Assembly: GCF_932526225.1 (NCBI RefSeq)
Contig: NC_064037.1
Span: forward strand, 8,476,203 to 8,540,202
Source: Nematostella vectensis
Taxonomy: Eukaryota > Cnidaria > Anthozoa > Actiniaria > Edwardsiidae
Length of the DNA stretch: 64,000 nt
Direction: 5' to 3'
Shown piece by piece: positions 50,860-62,960 of the stretch. The translations under genes were made by a program, and so were the position numbers. The notes beneath the pieces were generated by a model. It was not told the origin of the DNA, made no database searches, and saw only the letters and a list, made by a program, of their open reading frames with translations. The first letter of the stretch is position 1; each line of letters begins with the position of its first letter.

Positions 50860-53800
50860 CTATGTGGGGGATTTCTTTTTAACCTTTCTCGACTTTTCAT
50901 ACTTTATTGTCTCTACTTCTAATTGTGCCATTTCTGCAATTCGTGCCTGGAAACCAGGGCCAGCTCCTGCAAGTGGATCCGAGTATTTGCACCCTGTTAC
51001 AAACAAAAAATAAATCAATTAATTGTCATGTTTCAGGTGTGTAGGGGGTGCCACTAAAGAGGGGGTTAGTTATTAAATTAAGGTGCTTTTTCTCTGCTTT
51101 TTGGAGGAATTCTCAACCAGACATGCAGTCTTTAACCTCCATTGATTTGCTCATGAATTCTCCAAAACATAAAACACCTAGGTTTTCAAAATGCTTCATG
51201 CTGATATACATGGACTGTATATCAGCATGAAGTTAGAGAACTTTGTACTCTGCAACAACGCCATTTACGCCTAATCCTCAAGATCAAGTGGGATGACTAT
51301 ATAAGCAATGAAGACGTCCTCCGTCGTGCAAACGTAGATGATATTGAAACAAAATTAGCTAGAAATCGTCTCCGCTGGCTTGGTCACCTCTGCCGAATGG
51401 ACGATGACAGAGTGCCTAAGCAGCTGTTATTTTCGGAGCTAGAACACGGGTCTCGCCCAGTTGGTCGTTCTAAACTAAGATTCAAGGACATTTTGAAAAA
51501 AGACCTCAAAATTGGATGCGTCCTTGAAGCGTGGAACTATCATGTACATAATAGAAAGGAATGGAGGGCGATCACAAATAACATCTGCACGTCATACGAC
51601 AAAAGAAGATATGAAACCTATTTAAAACAAAGGGAAGCTCGCCGTAAAAGGGCGGAGAACAGTTAAATACAAACTGTGCTATACCCGTTCGCGGGTGCAG
51701 GCGCTTATATTATATTATATATGAAGGCATTTCATTTCTTAATTGAAGGATACTTAAATATTATCCTTTTTTCATATACCTCACCTATGACTATGACCAT
51801 ATTTTGTACTATAATGCAAAGGTAAAGTATGTGTCACACAAAAAATTATAACTGCTTCATGCACATTATTAGTGTGAGAGTGAGTATAAGCATTGTCAAT
51901 GTGCAAGTGTATATTCAGGGGTTCTTTTATGTCTTTGCTACTTTCCGCACATAGGACAGTTACAAAAACTTACCTTTTAGATTAAGAGTAGCTTTTGTTT
52001 TCCACCTGGAAAGAATATCACAATGAAGGCAAGTTAGAGTTGTCAAGTTTTTCATTCTTTATCTTCCAATACAACTGAGAGACATTTCTTCTTTTAAAGT
52101 TTGCACAAACTGATCAGCTTGATGAAATTGGGCATGCCATCATAAAATCTTAACACACATTTCATCACACATTTTTTAAGCTTCTTTCCTATTCCCTAAA
52201 ATATTGGTGAAGTAAAGAAGCATTGAAAATATCTATTTTATTTATTTCTTTATTATACTGTAATGTTTCTTACTTTATTATTTATATTAAGATTAGCAGT
52301 AAGCAGAAAATCATACACTAACGATTTAGGTGTGGTAATCTTAGGTGGTTTAGGTGATCCAAGGTCATTGCACTCCTCAAACACTTCACTCGGGGTTGGT
52401 TCCCTATGAAAACAAGGAGATTAATCTTTGATAAGATTATTTTAATTTGCTGTGCTATCACATTACAGATCTGACCAAGGCTTGGTCAATTGCAACGTTT
52501 AGAATGGAATACTGATTGCCTATAAATGAAATGAAAGGTTTAGTTTCTTTTTAGTGAAAATTAACATTGTGAGACATGATCAGATGCACTTCACAGTGAC
52601 TTTACTTGTCATTGAGAAGTTGCCGCATGACAGGTTCTCCAATATGGTTCTGGATTCCGGATCCTAGGGTGTGGATTCCGGATTCCATGTGTTTTTTCCC
52701 AGTGGATTTCAGATTCCATTTTCCAGGATTACTGTATTCCGGATTCCAGCTTAAGTCTTGGATTTCAGATCCTAGTTTTGGATTTCAGATTCCAATAACA
52801 TGGGTTCTGGATTCCAAGTCTCATTTTTTCATGGATTCCGGATTACCAGTCGTGGGGCGAGAGGAGGGACTGTTTAATGCAGTTTACAATCATGAATATG
52901 GGTCAGTGTGTAAGCATAGTCACTGAAGAAACACTTCCTTTATGTCTATTAATACAGGTTAAAGCTGCATTGTTTACTTTCGGTCGACTACGTAATGGAA
53001 AAACGTGTTAAATCTTTCAAAATTGCGAAAGCAATATGTCTGTTTTTGCCTGTTAAATAGGGCGGATTCTAATAGATTTTTTTGTCTCTGTCAGACCTGC
53101 AGAAGTAAACTGGTGACAAATGCGGCTTTGAATGGAGTGCAGTGCAGGGTTCAAAATAATGGCCTTTTCTGGTCTTTGACAGCTCTTTTTTCTGTATCCC
53201 CTTCTCATATTTTTTAGTATACAGGCTTTTTATTCCCACCAAAATCCACAAAGCCAGCAAAATCTAGCAGATTTTAAAAAAATATTTTGAACCCTGCAGT
53301 GAGTGGCCACATCATTATTTGAGAAGACTAGGAAGTCCCTAATCTAGAGAGCCAGTTTTTTACACCTCTGAAAATCCCAATATCCTGGTCCTCTTGCGTG
53401 AGAGACAAAGCCCATATCACTGAACTTTATTGCACAACTCTTGATAATTATCAGTGTTGATCAGTAGCTAACATATTGTAAGCATGAATTACTAACAGAT
53501 TGTCAGCAACAGCAGTTTTTTCCTTTGCTGTTATTTTCTTGTTGTCAGTCGACTTGCTGATAATCAAATAATGGCAAGAAATAACCAAGGACGCTTATTA
53601 AAACAAGTTTATATGTATTAGGGCAAAATGTAGGTCAGTGTACAGTATTACAAAGAATATTCTACAGTGTAAAAAATGTAGCTATTTAGATTTAATCACT
53701 TTAGATTGTATCATTAAAGTTAATATTTATGAATTGTGGGAATAATCATTGCAGTAATGTTATAAATTATGTTAATGTTTGATTCAGAAATGTTAATCAT

Positions 53801-56800
53801 GCTGACAAACCAAGTCGTGATCTTTCTGTTAAAGTCCACATAACCTTTCAAAATTGATAGACTTTGTCAATTCTTTATATTTCCATTTTCCAAATGGTAT
53901 GTGGTTCGTATGGAACATATTATACACGCGTTCGTGCGAATAACTCAAATCTGTAATATTGAGGTAGTTTGGTCAACCTTCGGAAAAAAGGCTGTGAAAT
54001 GGAAGGCCAGGTCCAGTAATTTGTGACGTCAATCGAGATGTCAACCAAATTACATGAGAAAAAATGTGCGCGCGCTATACCGGTTCCCGTCTTCATAAGA
54101 ACGTTGTGTGGTTACAACTTTTACTGTGATCTTTATATCTCAACCTGGTAGTCAAATGAGTGTTTAACTTCAGGAAACAAATCTGCAAAATTTAGCAGAT
54201 ATTTTTTAGTCTTCGAATTATTTTTGGATTGGGCGCGCGCGCTGCATTCGCAATCAAGAATGATTACGTGAGCGGGCTGTTTTTGAAACCTACAATAAAA
54301 CGATATTTTCTTTTTTCGCATACAACTCTCGACTTTTAAATTATTCTTCGCTTCATTGTGGGTAGCATTGCAATAGAAAACACTTCGCCAATATTTTGTG
54401 GTATTGCTGTCTCTGAATTTTAACGGATTTAAGAAAAATACGTTGTTTTAGATTTTCCCGCCAAAACTTGGAACTATTCACTCATAGAAAAGTCTGTAGA
54501 AAATTAAAATTTCAATCAAATTCAATTCCCTTTTCAGAATTTGAAAGTTTATCTATGCTTTGTTTTGGCTAGATTGATATAAGTGAAAGGTTTTAAGGAC
54601 TTTAAACAGTTTGCAGAATATTTTATTTGTTGTACATTTGAAAAAAAATTGGTTTAGATTTTTGTGAATGATGCAATGAAGACTGGATCTCCACAGTTTA
54701 AAGTGTGAGGCATGTAGGCTAGGGGCGGGCTCAGGGGTGCATGAGCTTCATCTCAACCCACAAAAATGGTCCTTTTATATTAAAGAACTGACAAATATCT
54801 GACTTCTTGCGCATCATATTTATGCCATTGCACCAAGCAACAGCAGTTTTTTCCTTTGCTGTTATTTTCTTATTGTCAGTCGATTTGCTGATAATCAAAT
54901 AAATGGCAAGAATATTTATGCCTGTGCAACAAGATTTGATTAATCCTGTGCAAAGGTGTAACTCTGCATTTCTCACCCACAGATTACATCATCAAAATGC
55001 ATACCTGGACATCGGTTTAGGAGGAGGCTGCCTCTGAGACGTCATTGATATTGTCCCAATTGCAATCAAATCAGTAGCATCTCTAGGTGAGCTAGGTATG
55101 GAAGCGCTATGATTGAATGTAAAAGGTAGCCTTGGGGGTGGCCGGAAAGATCCTGACTTGAAGCGAGGGGAAGGTGTGCCACACTGGTCCACCAATTCCT
55201 CGTCATTGTTAATCTGACACTTCCCAAGGGGGAGTACCCGGGTGTAGTTTTGTTCCTGGTCACTACTGCTGTCCTGTCCACTTGTTGATGTGCCACTCGG
55301 GCTATCGTTCCGATTCCTGCTGTTCAATTGACGAGTTCTGCCAGGGCTTTTAGGTTTACTTTCCTCAATCCTTAAAAATGATAACACTGTAATTATTCAA
55401 ATAAACACCCTCCTTTAATAGAGTACCCCCTCCCCAATAAGCGATCTCTGCGAATGCAGCACTTGAATGGCATAAAACTTCATTTTATTTAGCTTGCATT
55501 GAAATTCTAACATTTACAACAATATTGTTATTGATTTACCGTATTATTTTTACTGTCCTTTTTGTTTATTGCAAATAAAGTTTTGTTCAATTCAGAAGCT
55601 GGGTTCCCTCTCCCTAATAAGCGTCCCCTCTGCAATAAGCACCCCCCTTCCAAAGACCTGAAAAATTAAATAAGCTTCCTGTGTGCTTAATATTTAAATC
55701 ATTACAGTAGGTCAATATAAGAAATGTATATTTCTTCGAGATAGCAGGTAAGACAGGGGGGGGGTCGGATGGGCCATCCCACTCTTATTTAATGTCATTT
55801 CAAATAAAAGTAAATAAAAATTCTAGGAGGCTAGAACTAGGAGAAGATAGATGAAAAAAATGGCCAGCTATAAAAAACCCAAACAAATTCCCCTGCTCAA
55901 TATCTTGGCTACAGAACTGTAAGACTTACTAAAATTGCATTTTCACTTTGTGCATTGAAAGGCGTCGTTTTTGAGGTGTTAGTGGGGATTTGAAATCATA
56001 AACAGTCTAGATTCCCTTTGAAATGAGATAATTAGTCCGTTACATCATTAGCAGATATGTAATGAAAATAGATTAAAATTTTGGATGGTGCTGTGAAAGC
56101 TCTATGATTGATTACTTGAATGAAGTGTGTCAAAACCTTCAGTATATGTTTTTTTAATACTTTTAAGGTGGCAATGATCTTAAAACCCATTCTTTTTATG
56201 ATTAAACCATATTAATGTTTTAGTAAAAGGTAAATAAAGTGGAAACTTTTAACAGATTTGAGAAAAGTAAATAAATATATTCAATACTTAGCTGTCTAGC
56301 TTTGTTTATAACCTTTAAAAAATTAATAATTCAAAATGCTGGTTTGCTCATATAAATGCATATTTTAAACCGCATCTAAGATAATATAACTTCTGAAGCC
56401 CCCCTCCCCCCCCAAAAAAGGGTGATACTTCACCTAACAAGAACAAAAACATTATCAAGGAAATAGTTTAATTATGAGTCATGCAAATTCTAGGCTTAAC
56501 CAAAGCCTCTTCTTCATACAAAATTATTAAAAGGATTATTTTTAGCTTGGCGACTATATTGCCCTGAAATTCTAGGGCATTTAAACTCATTTTCAAGGTA
56601 TCAAAAGAAGCCTTGTGGTTTTCTATGAGTTACCAGAAGATACCCCCACTGGGAGAAATTGCTTTACCGTACTTTACTTATGTATAAATATTTAATACTA
56701 AGCTCACCAAAATACAAGGTAAATATATTTTTATCAGAAATTCTGGCATTTATTTAACAAAGGGCTGATACTTGACTGAGGAATATAATCAAACCCTTAG

Positions 56801-57385
56801 TTAGACTGCATGGTTCGTGGTTCCTTACAATCCAAAAGAAACCTAGTAATGAGAAGTCAACTTTTTAAAGGCGACGTACTTAATTAATGGCTTCCTGAAA
56901 CTTTCTCTTAGCATCCATGGATACGGCTAGATCGCTAAAGACACGGTCCCTATTAGATAATAATTATCCTTCGGTAAAGCTAGGTATAAAAGGGATTAAG
57001 GTTACCTGGATTTCGATCGTGGATTCTTGTCTCCAATAAGCGCAAAAGTGGATTCCCCAATTTTTCTGTCCAAAGTCAAGGGTTCTAGAACGTGATTCAA
57101 TAACAATAAAGTCACTGATGATCCCGCTTTGAATATCTACAAATCACGTCCTGTTTGTAAAGAAAGATCTATAATACTAGCAAGGGACTTACTTAAAAGG
57201 TATTTCTGTCTTGATTGGCAAAATCTTCTGGGACTATGAGCTGCCATGAAAGTATCAAGCGAAGTAAACGGTGTAGCGGGAGGTCTCATTTTCAGAGTAA
57301 CAACACTACCAGACGAATGGTTCCATAACGGCGAAATACATGCTATACGGGGATCCAGATCGTATCTGCTTTTGCTGTGTGCCAT
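50860..57385 (-). CDS. Gene Y: unrecognised multi-exon gene, about 310 residues
   Basis: Exons on the - strand: 57193-57385, 57006-57065, 55005-55386, 52274-52403, 51974-52005 and 50860-50993. The first four join in consistent phase, giving 255 codons; the last two also join in phase and end at TAG (50860-50862). The step from the exon ending LNINNK to the 32 bp exon (WKTKATLNLK) is out of phase, so a small exon or another splice site is missing. The product is Ser/Pro-rich and apparently soluble. Features include MRPPATPFTSLDTF near the start, KKLGNPLLRLLETRIHDRNP, a Ser/Asp-rich stretch, PPPRLPFTF, and a basic C-terminus EVETIKYEKSRKVKKK. I do not recognise the family. Met 57385 is chosen because the frame is open from it; Met 57289 is an alternative. 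Confidence 0.65.
51194..51232. repeat. Perfect hairpin, 17 bp stem, 5 base loop
   Basis: cttcatgctgatataca, loop tggac, tgtatatcagcatgaag. It sits immediately before the LINE remnant. Confidence 0.9.
51233..51725 (+). mobile_element. 3' remnant of a non-LTR retrotransposon (LINE)
   Basis: The + strand frame reads LCTLQQRHLRLILKIKWDDY, then RNRLRWLGHLCRMDDDRVPK, GRSKLRFKDILKKDLK and a basic end, stopping at 51666. This is the typical end of a LINE polymerase protein (CLR..L.IKW, RLRWLGH..RM, GR.KLR.KD). The element ends in an A/T microsatellite (attatattatatatg) near 51720. Only about the last 140 codons remain, inside a gene Y intron, so it is a dead 5'-truncated copy. Confidence 0.85.
52640..52850. 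repeat. Degenerate (t)ggattccggattcca array
   Basis: The words ggattcc(g/a)gattcc and (g/t)gatttcagattcca recur about every 15-25 bp over 210 bp, with single-base drift. An open frame across it (52606-52926) is Ser/Phe/Trp/Pro-rich and is a by-product. Confidence 0.7.
53145..53296. mobile_element. 152 bp MITE bounded by cagggttcaaaata
   Basis: Starts cagggttcaaaataatggcc and ends aatattttgaaccctg, giving short terminal inverted repeats. CAGTG stands directly outside both ends, a possible 5 bp target duplication. It lies in an intron of gene Y. Confidence 0.65.
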
Positions 57386-57939
57386 TGGACGGCCTTGGCT
57401 ACCATTCGAATCGTAAAATTACGGGAGATGACCATTGCATTGCGAGTTGTTTGAAGAAGATTTCGTACCTCGCTCGCTCTGACTTTATCAGGAATGGTTG
57501 CCTGGCAACTAGGGGACTGGGAAAGAGAGGGGGCCAGTACGAAAAGAAACAAAAAAGCGGAGACAAAAAGAATAAAAACCATTGAAAAGGCAATATGCAT
57601 TACTGTATTTCTCATTTTCGCTATCGGCAATAATTTCCAAAGTTTATATTATCTTATAGATTTCAATTTAGTCCCTGAGTCAAATATGCACAGTTCATAC
57701 GATGTTTGAATCTGAGCTGCGCAATTATCTTACTCTGAACAAGTTCTGCATAGTTATATAATTATTAAAGAAATCGCAGAGATTTTAGAGGGGCTAAGTT
57801 AAAAAAGCAATTATTACTTTGTGTATCCTGTGTGTATTTACTTTGGGTACCCTGTGTGCAACGCCACGCATGTCAACCCAAATCTTTTTGCAATTCCGCT
57901 GACAGCGCTGGCTCTTCCTGTACAGACTTGTAAAACAAG
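57386..57939. promoter_or_regulatory. Divergent intergenic region between gene Y and PSMB2
   Basis: Only 554 bp separate the two start codons, which point away from each other, so both promoters must lie here or overlap the 5' UTRs. No TATA box or other element is convincing. Shared regulation is inferred from spacing only. Confidence 0.45.
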
Positions 57940-60900
57940 ATGGAGTTTCTTATCGGCATTCAAGGAGATGGTTTTGTCTTAGTAGCCGCCGATTGTGCAA
58001 GTGGCCGCAGTATTGTACGAATGAAAGATGGTGAGTTGCTATGTATCTAGTCTGTCCTCCTTTTTCTTCTGTTAAATGGCGAAATGTTGTCTTCAAATCT
58101 CAATCATGACCACGCTGTCACAATGACTCAGGAAGTTTTTCTCTTCTTGTGCTTAGTCCTTTGTAATGATCTGTTTTCTCCCCTCCTCTACCTTTTATAA
58201 AAGACGACCTTTATTAATCTAGACGACCTTGATGTGCCTTGATATGTATTGGTATTCGAAAATAAGGCCAAACAAATTAGCCACACTGAGAGGGAATAAG
58301 CCACAACAGAGAAGCTATAGCGAAATCCTATTTCAAGAACACAAAATTCAATACCCTTTCCGTTTTGTTTCCCTTGTTTTTTTTTTAAATGACGACCAAG
58401 ACAAAGACAATTAAGAACTTATGATTCTTTACTTTTGTCTCACATCTTTGATTTATGTAAATGTGTTAGAAGATAGCATCAAGCACAATATGATTTCTAC
58501 ACTTTTGTTTTGTTGTAATGTTTAATGAAATTCTCAGAGAAATGCGTTTTTGACATTTTTGCGAAATTGAAAATGACTTTGCAGCCAAATCGCAAAATCT
58601 CACAAATTATACCGATCCTTTTTTGAGAAAGTGCCCGCGAAATATAGTAACAATATGGTAACCAATATTAACTGGGGATTGTCAACAATTATCTTCTTTG
58701 TGAAAATATTATGCTACCCAGAACTAGGAAACAGCGCAAAATGAGAGAGAGTTTATTCTTCAGCCTGTGTTTTTTGATTTGCGATTTTCATCAGTACATT
58801 ATCTTGACGTTTTAGAAATATGATTTCAAGGTGAAAGATCGAGATTCAAAATTCCCATGGCGAACATAGTTAGTAATAGAATTCGCCACATGAGGAAGGA
58901 ATTCACATTTTGCGAAGTGGCAAGCGCTAGCGTGCATGGAGAGTTTACATTCTCTCCATTTGTAAATACTCTCAATTTGTAATGTGCCAGTTTCTCTAAA
59001 TTCACTGGAAACAATTGTTGTTGGTTCTTGCAGATTATGACAAGATGACAAAACTGAGTGACAACCTTTTAATGCTGGTGACTGGAGAATCAGGAGACAC
59101 TGCCCAGTTTGCTGAATACATAGAGAAAAATGTGCAGCTGTATAAAATGAGAAATGGTATTAAGATTGTTTCAGCATAAAGGACTTTGACTCAACCTTTT
59201 TTGGTAGGATTCACACATTTGTCTTTAAAATCCATGATTTGCCAATCTTTCATTTTCGTTTTAGGATATGATTTAACCCCTCATGCTGCAGCAAATTTCA
59301 CACGTAGAACATTAGCAGAGTACCTCAGAAGCAGGGTAAGTCAAAATTAGAATTTCTACTACTGTATTATTTACAGTGATTAAGGTTTCTTTGTTCCTGT
59401 CTTAAATTATGTACTTACTGTATATAAATTATAGGGGGTACAATAGCACCTAGTGAATTTCTTTGCACTATGAAAACAGGATGCAGCTCAATACAAGACA
59501 TCTAAAATTACGCTAAATTGACCATGCTCTTTGCTGTGTCCTCAGACTCCGTATATGGTAAACTTGTTGCTTGCTGGTCACAGCAGTAATGAAGGACCAG
59601 CCCTGTATCATATGGACTACCTAGCTGCCCTTTCAAAGGTAACATAACAAAAACTACAGTAAATGAACTGCTGTTTAGCTAATTTTGTAGGCTTCAACCT
59701 ACAATGCCACAAGTTAAGAGACATCTAAGAGGCTTAAGACTTGATTCTACAAATTTGTCCTTCAAAGGTGTACGACACTTGACAAAGATCTTGAAACAAC
59801 TGATGTTAATGACGATAAATGACGATTTAAGCTATGTGGCGATTCCTGGCTAACAAACACATGAAATAGTATTGAAAATTCATAAACTAGCATGCTGAAC
59901 TTAACAATTGATAACATGTCTATCAGCCGCGTGGTCCTGGACCACTGAAACTTAAATCTAAAATTATCTTGCTCAAAAAAAAGTTCTCAAAAAATTTAAC
60001 CCAAACTACATGAACTGCTGTACATGACATCCTTTGCAATAGCAGTCTTTTTGCTCATCAGTTGACAGTGTTGTTTTACTCCCCTAGGTTCCATTTGCTG
60101 CTCATGGTTATGGGTCATTCTTTGTTCTCAGCATAATGGACAGATACTTTAAACCAAGTAAGTCTATTTATTTGTTTGCTAACATACTCTCTAGAATCTT
60201 ATAGTCTTTTGGACTATTCATTATTTAGAAGGAAGTGGGGGCCTGAAAAATAAATTTGCTAAAAGGGGGAGAAAGGTGTGTGTCAAAGGGGGGAGGAGGT
60301 GGGGGTGAAAAAATTCATTTGTCCAAAAGGGGAGGAGGGGCTAAAAAAATCCATTTGTCCAAAGGGGGAGGAAGGTGAGAAAATCCATTTGTCCAAAGGG
60401 GAAAAGGTGTGTGTCAGAGGGGAGGAAGAAGTGAAAAAATCCATTTGTCCAAAGGGGTCCAAAGATGTGCACAATAAGGTGGGGAGGGTGAAGGAAGGTG
60501 TGTGTGAAAAAAGATTGGGGAGGCTGAAAAGATCCATTTGTTAAAACGCGAGATCTTTAAATTCAGTACTACATTACTTTTATTATAGCAAAGATTTTTT
60601 TTATTATTATCTTCTCGATATAATAAGAAAAAAACAAATTTTGCTTGAAGACTTTGTGTAAGCATCAAGGTGTTTTAATCCTTTAATCCTCTTATCACTT
60701 ACTGGAACCCTGTGTTCCCTACATCCGGGACCTTAGGTTATAGTTAATTAGCATACTGTTTTGAGCCGTGAAGCATGACTTCAAAAATCTCAAATTTAGT
60801 TCCTTCGTCCTGCGGAAAGTCCAATTAGCATTCCAAAATATATAACTAATGGATAAACGAAAAAGGCGAGAGTCTGCATGGGGTTGTCTCAAGCTTAACG

Positions 60901-62960
60901 AGGGGGAAGACTTCTATATGAAGGTTATCAAGGTTATCAGTGAAAATTGCCTCGTTAAATCCAAAATCAAAACATTACGAAATCTTTAGTTACGATTTGT
61001 CGAGTACATGTCATAAAATTGCAAAAAAGCTGCCCTATTTGTTACAGGTCTCAGTCACGCTTTCCTGGTGAGCGCAGCTTTTTCTTGTCTTCCCCATATG
61101 TGCAGGAATTCTTGCTTATCACTTGTTTTTCTCATGGCGAAATTCAGAACTCCCCGTAATGTTGGTCTGCTTATCTAGAACTGATGATATGATCACCTCG
61201 TTGTCAGATAACTTAAGTAGGTGTTGCACTCTTCAAGAACTTTCAACCGAGATTTTCTCAGCTTCGAATTCATGTGATTTCTAAACTTCAAAACCTTAAT
61301 GTGCGTATAAGAGTATAAGTATAAGAGCTATGACAGCAAAATTTGGCAACACGCTAGGTTATTTATTCAAAGTGATACTGTGTTCGGCTTTTGAGAGATT
61401 TTGAGCGGATCCTATTTTATGTCCTCCGGTGTCGTGTTACCTGGAAATTATTTAGTCCTCTGACTTTGACTCAAATTTGCATAGGAACAAAGAAAAATAT
61501 CTCAAAAGTCGAACACAGTTTGGTAGGTGTGTATATGGTGATTGACATAAGCCATAAAACGTAAAGATCTGTCGGATAGTTTAGACACATTAGTGTTTTT
61601 AAGGGATGTGATTGGCTGAAAATAAGCGCGTGATTAAAATGCGTTAAAAATAAAGCATTTCATCAAACCTAGAAACAAAAAGTATTATCATATTTCCCAT
61701 TTATTAATCTTTACAACGACATATAACATGAGCATATTCTATTTAATGTGAAGCGCGTATCAACATTTTCCCTCAACACACGCTGAAAGCACCCCATAAC
61801 CTTAAAAGGGTTTATTGCATTCACATTAAAATTACAAAGGGGGGGACGGCAGGGGCAGGATTTGTAATCTCTCACTCAATGCTACCCTTGGTAGTGGATG
61901 TTCCTTTAGGTAAACAGAATTTCATGGTGGACTTTATAAGGTTTCAACTGCTTATAACTTTTATCTTTGTGTTCATGGTAACTTATAGCTGCTGTGTTTT
62001 TCAGACATGACCAAGGATCAGGCCCTTGAGCTTCTAGAGCGCTGTACAAATGAGGTTTGTATGATGGTTCTTCTGTCCCCCCCCCACCAAAAAAAAAAAA
62101 GATCATTACATTATGCTACTGTGTCCTCCCCTACATGCTGTATGTCTAAGCACCTGACATTAAGGGCATAAAATGCTTCAGGATATTTAACACCACAGTT
62201 TTATCTGGAAAATAATGCTTCCATAAACAGCCTAAGTGTTGCAGTTGGCGGAACATCAGTTTGTTTAAAGTGTCTCACCATAAGATCTTAATTCTATTCC
62301 GGTTTCAATATGAGTTGGGTTGTTGGTTTTCACCTTTGCTGGGATGGTGTATCTCTTTTTTTTTTTTATTCTTCTCTCCTCAAAAATACACAATTTTTAT
62401 CCCGAGCTGTGTTCCTTGGCCAGACGTAATCTGTAGTGGGTGATGGTGGATGCTGTGTCCTGCACCCTGATCGCATCTACAGGATGCCATTGGCTTTCCT
62501 AGTTTTTATTATCATTTATATTTGATATCAATCTTTTTATACAAAAGCTGTGCTTCATGGGTATCAAATGAAATATTAAAGATGAAACAAATTCATATTT
62601 TATGTGCCTGTTAATGGGGATTTAGCCATTTATCAATGAGCGACTGTACACGAGGACAACCTTGTTTTAAATAGGTGTATTCCATTTTTTTCTAAACGCT
62701 TAACGACTCGCAAAGCCATAAAATTCAAAGTGGTTACCCTGCTATCATATTATATTGTACTTTCTTGTTTTTATCTTGTGTGTTTAAATTCAGGTAGATG
62801 GATAGATAAATAGAGCCTACCCTAATATTTTACTTTCCTTGATAATCCTTTTGTTAAATTTCAGGTCCAGAAAAGATTCATTGTTAACCTGCCAAACTTC
62901 ACCGTGCGTGTGGTGGACAAAGATGGAATACACGACGTCAAAGTACCAGCTCAAAACTAG
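57940..62960 (+). CDS. PSMB2: Proteasome subunit beta type-2 (20S beta4 position), seven exons
   Basis: Exons: 57940-58030, 59034-59156, 59265-59335, 59546-59638, 60088-60157, 62005-62054 and 62865-62960. All are GT/AG and in phase, 594 bp in total, giving 197 residues (human PSMB2 has 201). The start [20 protein letters not shown], the segment [40 protein letters not shown] and [17 protein letters not shown] are characteristic of this subunit. It is an inactive beta subunit: there is no propeptide and no catalytic N-terminal Thr. It forms part of the beta ring of the 20S proteasome in cytosol and nucleus, with its C-terminal arm contacting neighbouring subunits (family knowledge). Intron 5 carries a minisatellite. 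A possible poly(A) signal aataaa lies near 63274. Confidence 0.96.
60262..60545. repeat. Minisatellite in PSMB2 intron 5
   Basis: Variants of aaaatccatttgtccaaagg gg(a)ggaagg recur five or six times with 30-45 bp spacing, some with an inserted gtgtgtgtcaga. It generates long open frames on both strands that are not genes. Confidence 0.8.

Noticed and set aside
51194-51232. Hairpin as a microRNA precursor
   Set aside because: The 17 bp stem is too short for a typical precursor, and its position at the edge of a LINE remnant suggests a repeat origin.
52606-52926. 106-codon + strand frame
   Set aside because: Runs through the GGATTCC-type degenerate array.
60278-60544. 88- and 84-codon opposing frames with KGEEG... 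and [12 protein letters not shown]-like repeats
   Set aside because: Translation of a minisatellite inside PSMB2 intron 5.
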